Source of the DNA: Galeopsis tetrahit
Lineage: Eukaryota > Streptophyta > Magnoliopsida > Lamiales > Lamiaceae
DNA length: 64,000 nt
NCBI GenBank assembly: GCA_963675135.1
Contig: OY776123.1
Coordinates: forward strand, 17,825,840-17,889,839
Direction: 5' to 3'
The position numbers were made by a program, and so were the translations under genes. The notes below the pieces were generated by a model. That model did not search any database. It worked only from the letters and a program-made list of their open reading frames with translations, and was not told the origin of the DNA. This document shows, piece by piece, positions 56,971 to 64,000 of the stretch (position 1 is its first letter; each line of letters starts with the position of its first letter).

Positions 56971-58792
56971 TTATACCTGTCTGTTTCGCCTACTGCGGTG
57001 TATAGCTGTTGATGCTTTTACCATAATATACACGGGCAATAGAATCCCAATCGTTCGCAACATCACTAACTGCAATTCAAAAAACGTGTGACATACTGCT
57101 CAACCTTATCCTAAGATTAATAGGCAGCATTAAGTCAGAAAAAAGCTCACCATGGCCAAAGGAATCGAGTATTCTCCAGCACCGTAGATGATGAAGGGTA
57201 GGGTGTGACGTAGTACCACAAGAATAATAAACTGCAATTACAAAACTTATCTGCTTTAATCATAATACGGTGTCACTTTGTCTAGTGTGAAAAACACGAA
57301 AATAGAGAGAGAGGAGGTACAATCATGGCGACGATACGGCAGCAAATCAAGCTTCTTGAAGCCGATGCTGGATAGTCGTCATCCATGTCTGAATCCAGAA
57401 AAGTTTCGTTTGTAGATCCTGTTGTCATAAATTGAAGACTGTGGAGGTCCCTCCTCGATATCTCCCAGTTTCCCCTGAAATATACCAATTGATGTTTGAA
57501 TTATCGATCAACAAAACACATACTACACAAAATACTGACAGGAATCAACATCAAAAGTGTTTGTCAATTGAAGTATAGATGGTTTAGGAATGAAAAGAGA
57601 CCTGAAGTTCATCGGGATCCCACCATAATGAAATAGAGGGGGCGGAGCTGTATAACCTGGCTTGAAAAGCTGCAACAGAATACAGAATAAGTGCTGCTTC
57701 AATATGAAAAACAACAGGTTATTATGATCGAATGGTACAACTATCTATGCATTGCGTATGCTCATTTGTGGTGGTTGGTTAGAACCGTGCTCAATTTTTT
57801 AGACCAGTTTCAAATCTATTGTCAGTTTCCAATGAACTAAAAGGCAACCTTATTGCACCACACTTAATAAACATACCTGGCGGCAAATCTCACATATGGT
57901 ATCACCTTTCTCATTGCACCACCTTTGAACACATTTTCGGTGAGCATACTGCGTAAAAAAAATGAAGATCATGAAGTACGAATATGGATGTTCTCTTAAC
58001 AAGAGTTTCCAAATTAAGCAAACCTATAATGTATAATCATATTCATAACATAATGTTTTGGGCATTTCGCCAACAAATTGAATTCTTAGAGATATGTAGT
58101 TCACAAACAAAATCCCTTCAAATATGGATTTGAGAACGTCTACTTTCTTATTCACTAACCGAAAATTAATAGGGGCCTTCTAAGGAATAAGCAAATTAAG
58201 TCTCCATCTCTTAGGGAAGTATATGCAAAAAAATAATGGCAAAGACTTGATTTCTAAATTTCAAGTGTAAACATTACATAAATCAATATCCAACGGAACA
58301 ACTGGAGCAGAGCCAAAACAGGAAGAAAAAAAAAACATCATAATCTAATTACAGTACAGAATAGTTAAAGCTCAAACAAATTGGTGTCATTAATAACATC
58401 CCCCAAACCCTTAATCGCAAAAATCAAACATAATTGCACCCACACTACGAAATATTAGCATAATTATTAGTAAGGTTATGTCTCGAGAGATATCATGCCA
58501 CTCATTATAGCACAATTTAACTAGACTCCAAGCTAAAGGCAAGCCAGAATTTTACTATTTAAAAATATATAGTTAGATTATCTGTAATAGAAAATAAAAT
58601 TAGGCTGAGAAAATGATAATTGAAGAGACTAACCTTCAAACTCCCACGACAAACACAGGGCACATCCATGTTCGACTCTTGGTCCTCATCGTGGCAAATC
58701 CTACACTGTCCTAATTTCATCGGTGATGTTCCTATATTTGCATCCAATTCAGTGACAAGTTGATCCACAAGCAACACAAAATGATCCCCCAT
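56971..58792 (-). CDS. RINGv (RING-CH) membrane E3 ubiquitin ligase with DUF3675
   Basis: Six exons (58792-58634, 57948-57877, 57669-57602, 57474-57321, 57231-57151, 57069-56971) join in frame with GT-AG borders to give 210 residues. The RINGv finger (C4HC3) runs across exons 1 and 2: CRICHDEDQ, CVCRGSLK, then YAHRKCVQRW and CEICRQ. It recruits ubiquitin-loaded E2 enzymes. The DUF3675 part follows (FKPGYTAPPPLF). Two hydrophobic segments near the C-terminus (IVAMIFIILVVL and LVMLRTIGILLPVYI) would anchor it in an endomembrane. Plant relatives ubiquitinate membrane proteins; the substrate here is unknown. The start at 58792 is the first ATG of exon 1 in frame with the finger. Confidence 0.93.
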
Positions 58793-59960
58793 TTTATAAT
58801 AATCTAAAAATAAGCCCTTGTGATCAAAAAATCTTTCAAGATAGTAAGTACATGCCTAGAGCTAATCTCTTATGAAAACTCGGGTTTTGGTTGGGCACTG
58901 AAGAACAAAATCTAATCAGGTTCACCTGCAAAGTAATGTGTATATATTTCAGGACAAAATCAGAAGAACTGAAGCTTTATTGTCGACTAAACCACCAATA
59001 ATCACAAACAGGATAGTAAACAACAATTTGTCATCATGAAAAGGCAACAACAAAGAGAAGGGGTGAGAAAAGTGGGGTTTTAAAAGATCATTTCAGCAAT
59101 TATTACAAATTGAAGGAACAAAAAAGGGATTAATTCATCATTTACTTCAAATTTAAGGAAAATTAAAGGGAATCACGTCAAGTATTGGGATGATAACATG
59201 AGCGTGCAGAGGAAACAATTATTAAGGAACAAACATTTCTACGTACAAACAACACTTCGGCACAATAATTTTCAGTAGGGCTGAATATGAGCAAACAGGA
59301 ATATTTCTGCAATTAATCATGAAGGCCCACTGCAGTGAAACAAAAGTCATTTGTTTCTCACTAAGGAAATGTGAAAATAAAAAAATGAATACTCTGTTTA
59401 TACAAAAATATAATGGTAGAGGAAGAAAATACACTTGAAGATGAAGCAACAATGGAACCAGAAATCATTGAAACATTGCAATTACATATATACAAGGATG
59501 AGAAAAGGCATAAAAAGCAATCCACTAGAAAGGTTACTTTACAAGATTAAAAACCGGATAAAGAAAGCTTACAAAAGAGATGATGGGAATTTCTGTGGCG
59601 GAAGAAACGTATTCAACATCAACAAAACTTGCTTAACATTCCTTTCTTCAACTATTATTTTCGTTTTGCGATTTGTTGAGATATTTCGGAATGAAGTTAG
59701 CGGTTGAGTGTTGTCAGCGCTGCTGCAAATTCATGGCAGCAACTTCAGATCACTGTCACATATACATATAAATCGTACATATACTCACGGTTATACTCTC
59801 TCTCTCTCTCTCACACACACAAACACACACAAAGCCTCTCCCACTTCCTCCACACGAAAGAAGAGAGCACAAAGGCACGATTTCTCTCCACTTTCTTTCT
59901 GCCGTCAAATTTTCTCTCCAGAAATTTCAACTCCATCTTAATCTAACATTATTGATTTAC
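58793..59960 (-). promoter_or_regulatory. Probable leader and promoter of the RINGv gene
   Basis: No coding feature. A 5' untranslated exon with a leader intron is common in this family and could start near 59700-59930, where the sequence becomes pyrimidine/purine-biased with a (CT)n(CA)n microsatellite at 59793-59835. Exact transcript ends cannot be read from sequence. Confidence 0.4.
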
Positions 59961-61010
59961 CTTTATTAAAGCACGTGCTTACTTAATTAAACTGTATAAT
60001 CCTAATTAGTGAGCGTGTTTAAATCACTTCTTTTTATGTTGTTTTAGCGTGACCATAATTACATTATTTTAATTAGTCCATCCGACCTAAAGGGTAGATA
60101 GCTTATTACTTTGTATAAAAATATAGAGTAGTAATTTTTTTATTTTTTTTTAAAGAGAAACATAATTTTTTTAACGGAGAAATGAAAGTGTTTATGAAGC
60201 TAAAATCAATTTTCAAAACAGGGGAAATTAAGTACGTTAAAATTATATCGTGATGTTTAAACTGCCTTATTAATTATGGAATTAGTCGAATCAGATAGCT
60301 TCATTTACTACCTAAATTTTAATTTTATTATCAAAATGAAAATGCTGAGATACTCGCGAAATTTAAAGCGAAATATGCCATGGAAATGCAAGGACATGTG
60401 AATGTTTGGGATTACTTGGATTTTAATATTTAATCAACTCAATTTAATCTTTAATTTTAAATTGGAACTCGATTTCAAGTGTCATCAATAAATTTATTGA
60501 TGGGTGTCAACCCCATATGATGCCCAAGTTTTTTTCTCTCCTTATATTAGATACTCCGTATTAGACATTTAATATTTCACACAAAATTTATTAAAATGTT
60601 TGTCATTTTCATGGTAAACACAGGCTCATTACAAATCCCGTGGCAATTTGTGTCGATTTTCTCACTCATGGAAAATATTGATGTTGGAACCGTCAATTAA
60701 CAAACCGATTAAATATTGAAATCGATTATTATGTGTTTATAAAGAAGCAAACTTCATTTTCTCCCAGATTAAAGGACGATACTGAGGACACAACTTCAAA
60801 AAGGGAGGAAGATGTATTGTGTGAATGTAATTTAAAATTAAAAGTATTACTTCTAATTTGAAATCTATCACTTTAATTTTTTTTTTAAATATAATAATCT
60901 AGGCTTGTCACAGGAGGAGAGGGAATGAGAGATTGTTTTTTGTATTTATTTAGGTTAAGTGAAAAAAAATAAAAATCATACTGTATTAATTAGTACTAGT
61001 ATTCTCATCA
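59961..61010. other. AT-rich spacer, no recognised feature
   Basis: No open frame, tRNA or clear inverted repeat was seen. Confidence 0.5.
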
Positions 61011-61390
61011 ATTTTTTTTTTTTTTTTTTTTTTTTACGATACAGCGCCTTACAAATGTGTTCCAGTAGGAATCAATTCTACAATAAATCCATATAAGGTC
61101 TTCACTGATCCTGCAACCATGTCGGTAGAGCTGCTCTGTCCCAATCTTGAGGGATAGGAGAGTTAATAGTCTTCCTTGCCAGTCGATGAGCTTTAAAGTT
61201 TCCTGCCCTTGGGATGAAGCATACCTCGCACACTACGAGCTCGTTCATCGCCTGCCTCGTCTCATCTACCGCAAAACCATCCGGTGTCATACATGCTTCA
61301 TGATTTCTGAGGATTGTAATTGCATTCAAGCAATCCGAGTACACCTTGGCCTTCATCATTCCGTTCACCTTACATTTTCTAATCCCCTCC
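61011..61390 (-). pseudogene. 5'-truncated LINE tail with RNase H remnant and poly(A)
   Basis: Minus-strand translation of 61368-61102 matches the C-terminal RNase H-like (RVT_3) domain of plant non-LTR elements (AKVYSDCLNAITILRN, VVCEVCFIPRAGNFKAHRLA). The stop codon is followed by about 70 bases and then a run of some 24 A on that strand (T run at about 61012-61035), as expected of a reverse-transcribed poly(A) tail. Everything upstream of the RNase H is missing, the usual outcome of incomplete LINE insertion. Confidence 0.75.
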
Positions 61391-61479
61391 GTTATACTCC
61401 CTCAGTGAATAAGCGTATACTCCCTCAGAGAATAAGCGCGTGGAACTCTTGCTTGTTTGATGCTTTTCAGTGGTAGTTG

Positions 61480-62640
61480 CGTCAAGCAGCATAAGCGCTT
61501 ACCTGACCATGGAGGCCTTTGGTGTCCCTTCCAGTCAAGAATTGGGGCCTCACAATCACTAGCCAATAGACTTTTCTTTCATTGCGACTTTGAAATTCGG
61601 TGGTTTTTTTCGTAGCAGTCCAAGGGGTTGGTTTACTTTTGGGCATGCTTCAAAGAAAATATTTATTTGAATATACTCAAAATACGAACTCGATTGTGTA
61701 ATGACTACAGTTCTTTATTTTCCGATCGCCTGGGAGGGACAAAAGAAAGATCTTGTTGTTGTACGATCATTGGAGGAATTATACCTAATCCTCAGAGAAA
61801 GACGATCAAACAATTCTCAATCATAGTCCTTGCAGATCGAAGGAACTTTTTTTATGATATTTTCAACCTTAGAGCATATATTAACTCATATTTCTTTTTC
61901 GATCGTTTCAACCTACTTGAGCCGGATGAAAGGAAACTTTCACGTCCGATTTTGAGGGGGGGGGAGATGTCGATCCAAATGAATCATCCTTTCCACGCGG
62001 GTAAATCTTTTCTTTGCGTGTTAGGTAAGAGTGTTGAATCAAGAACAGACAGTAAACGTCTTTATTACGGGCGCTTTATTCTGTCTCCACTTATGAAAGG
62101 ACAGGCCGATGGAGCCACCCATTAATAGTAATAGAACTCTGCGCAAAGTTTCCTCTCATTGTGGCTGTGAATTGGTTGAAAAAAGAGATGAAAACGCACC
62201 AACTGTTTATGACGTTGACATTTCCCTTTTTTTCATTTTAGTTAGTGACATCGAAAAGAATGAAGAAGACTAGAGATACAATTCAAAATCTGGATTACTA
62301 TTCGAGAAGAGTGCATAACTGCATTGTGTGATAGCATCTACTATACCAGGAATATCAATGATTATTGCAATTGCTCAGAAGAATCGAAAAAACGGGAAAA
62401 TTGGATCTATGTTCAACGGATCACACCTAGTAAGAAAAAGAATTTGCTTGTGTAGGCGGGGATCGATCCGGTATTTTCTGAATCCTTATGTAAGGAATTA
62501 CAAAAGAAGTTATTTCAACGGCGGCTCCCCCAGGGTCCCTCATCTGAGAACCCTAGAGAAGAGGATCAAGTTGGCCCTTGCGAACAACTTGATGATACCG
62601 AATCCAAATTTGGATTCCTGACTTATATGTGAGGGATGGT
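61480..62640 (+). other. Organelle-derived DNA mosaic (rpoA fragment, group II intron end)
   Basis: At about 62030-62107 the plus strand encodes SVESRTDSKRLYYGRFILSP then LMKGQAD, which matches the N-terminal part of plastid RNA polymerase alpha (rpoA). At 61919-61953 the sequence GAGCCGGATGAAAGGAAACT followed by TTCACGTCCGA has the form of group II intron domain V, with decay at its 3' strand. The rest (61560-61915 and 62110-62640) has an organelle-like base composition and many homopolymer runs, but I could not assign it to genes. The pieces are not adjacent in plastid genomes as far as I know, so this is a mosaic insertion. Not functional. Confidence 0.6.
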
Positions 62641-64000
62641 GAACACATAATGCCGGGGGGGGGGGCATTTATCCGTGGCCAAGAAAAAGCCCAAAATAAT
62701 AAGCCTAGTAACAGATGTAGGCCCAAATGAAATTAAAACAAACAATACTAAAAAAGAGGAAATTTTCTTTTTAGTTCTATAAGTTTGAGAAATTCTAAAA
62801 TAAATAATTTAAGTTTTAATTTTACGAAATACATCATTTACCTTTCAATTTTAATCCTTTTATACATTAATTTTAATCTTTTATATTTTAATCCATTATA
62901 AAATGACACATATCATGCCACATCACTCTCTCCTCTATATATATTAAAAAAAAGTAGAACTAATAACACCACAAAATATTTTATAGACACCTCATAATTT
63001 TAAATATAAAAATAGATTATATAAAATAACTAAATAACTCTTATATAAATATGGATTCAAAAAAAAATCTTATATAAATATTGATTAAAATAATTAGAAA
63101 AAAAAAACTTGAAAAAATCAGAAAAAAATAATTAAAATTTAAAAGTATTTTAAAAAATTAACTAAATCTTTAAAAATAAATAATTTACATAAATTAATTA
63201 ATTTTTTTTAAAAGAATCTTAGAAAATTAAATAGAATCCGAAATTAAAAAATAAATCATCAAAACAAAATTAAATTAAATTAAAAATATTGAAAAAATTC
63301 AATAAAATGTAAAAAATTAAAAAAAATCAATAAAAAAGTAAGATTTCATTTTTTATATTTATTTTTGATTGAGTTGATTTTTTTTTTCATTTTTCATTTT
63401 ATTTAATTTTTTAAAAAATTGAATCATTAATTGATATTTTTAATTTAATTATTTTATAAATTTTATTTGATTTATTTAATATTTTTAGATTTTATTTGAA
63501 TTTAATTTATTTTTCCATTCAAATATTTTTTAATAATTAGTTGATTTTTTTAAATATTTTCAAATTTTATTTAGTTTCTCGTATTATTGATTTTTTTAAT
63601 TAATTCTTAAAATTTATATATAGTTTTAATGATTTGATTGAATTTTAAATTATATTTTTAGTTTTTATTCAATCTGTATTTGTTTTGAGGGATAAAGGGT
63701 AAATAGAAAAGAATTGGGGTGTGTTTAGTAATAAAAAAAAAATTTAAAATTTTAGTGGGGTATGTATAACATTTGAGGTTTATATAACATTTTATGTCTC
63801 ACCCAAAAAAATGCATTACTCCAAACTAATTAATCAATTTATTTGAATTATATTTATTTATTATGAGTATTTGATAAAATGATGATATTATCATTAAATT
63901 TAGTTATAAGTTTCAATTAATAGAGGAAAATAAGATTCACATAATTAACATCGATCATTTATAACTGCAACACCATTTGGTTTCGTTTGTGAAATTTATT
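62641..64000. other. Very AT-rich spacer, no recognised feature
   Basis: Long runs of A and T with no gene, clear inverted repeat or recognisable element. A run of G lies at about 62655-62665. Confidence 0.6.

Noticed and set aside
59704..59946. Small plus-strand proteins rich in Ser/His/Thr
   Set aside because: The frames run through a CT/CA microsatellite and have no homology; the region is more likely the leader of the minus-strand RINGv gene.

Overview
This window is nuclear DNA from a flowering plant, most likely a eudicot. It has AT-rich spacers, genes with many short GT-AG introns, plant families (a pentatricopeptide protein, an AR401-type methyltransferase, a RINGv/DUF3675 ubiquitin ligase) and plant transposon types (copia, gypsy, CACTA, Mutator, hAT, Stowaway and Tourist MITEs, a tRNA-derived SINE). 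I cannot name the species from sequence alone.

Only four ordinary host genes appear intact. They are an AR401/EEF1AKMT2-like lysine methyltransferase in seven exons (7343-13140), a small probable plastid protein with a C-terminal membrane segment (50126-50603), a mitochondrial-type PPR protein of the E class (54968-56383), and a membrane RINGv E3 ligase in six exons (56971-58792). The small plastid gene has a broken tandem copy at 54330-54630, cut short by a gypsy integrase fragment.

The rest is largely nested mobile DNA. A copia element with short LTRs (164-3593) has lost most of its integrase. A second decayed copia element (15040-17107) contains a hAT-type MITE. A sister MITE just upstream (14243-14855) contains a SINE, and the copy at 16247-16711 preserves the empty SINE site. 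From 17108 to 36663 lies a 19.6-kb block bounded by long inverted repeats that start CACTAC. Inside it the two halves of a Stowaway-like MITE flank about 13.8 kb of Mutator-like DNA. That DNA encodes a broken MuDR transposase, a broken Ulp1-type (Kaonashi-like) cysteine protease gene, a small GRF zinc-finger protein with a membrane tail, and two F-box genes facing away from each other. One F-box gene is intact and the other is split by a 711-bp hAT insertion. The right part of the block holds a 4.5-kb palindrome-like structure and an 822-bp Mutator MITE.

From 39436 to 49649 lies a separate 10.2-kb CACTA element. Its 3-bp target duplication (ACT) is perfect and it has five-exon genes for both a TnpD/tnp2 transposase and a TnpA-like protein, neither showing a stop codon or frameshift in my reading. 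It also carries a second, unrelated-looking GRF zinc-finger protein with a membrane tail and a captured fragment of a phosphate-translocator gene. It may be autonomous.

The most interesting signal is the recurrence of a small GRF zinc-finger, coiled-coil, tail-anchored protein as cargo in two different transposon superfamilies. In the Mutator element it sits with a SUMO/ubiquitin-type protease and F-box proteins. The far right end holds a 5'-truncated LINE tail and a mosaic organelle-derived insertion with an rpoA fragment and a group II intron domain V.
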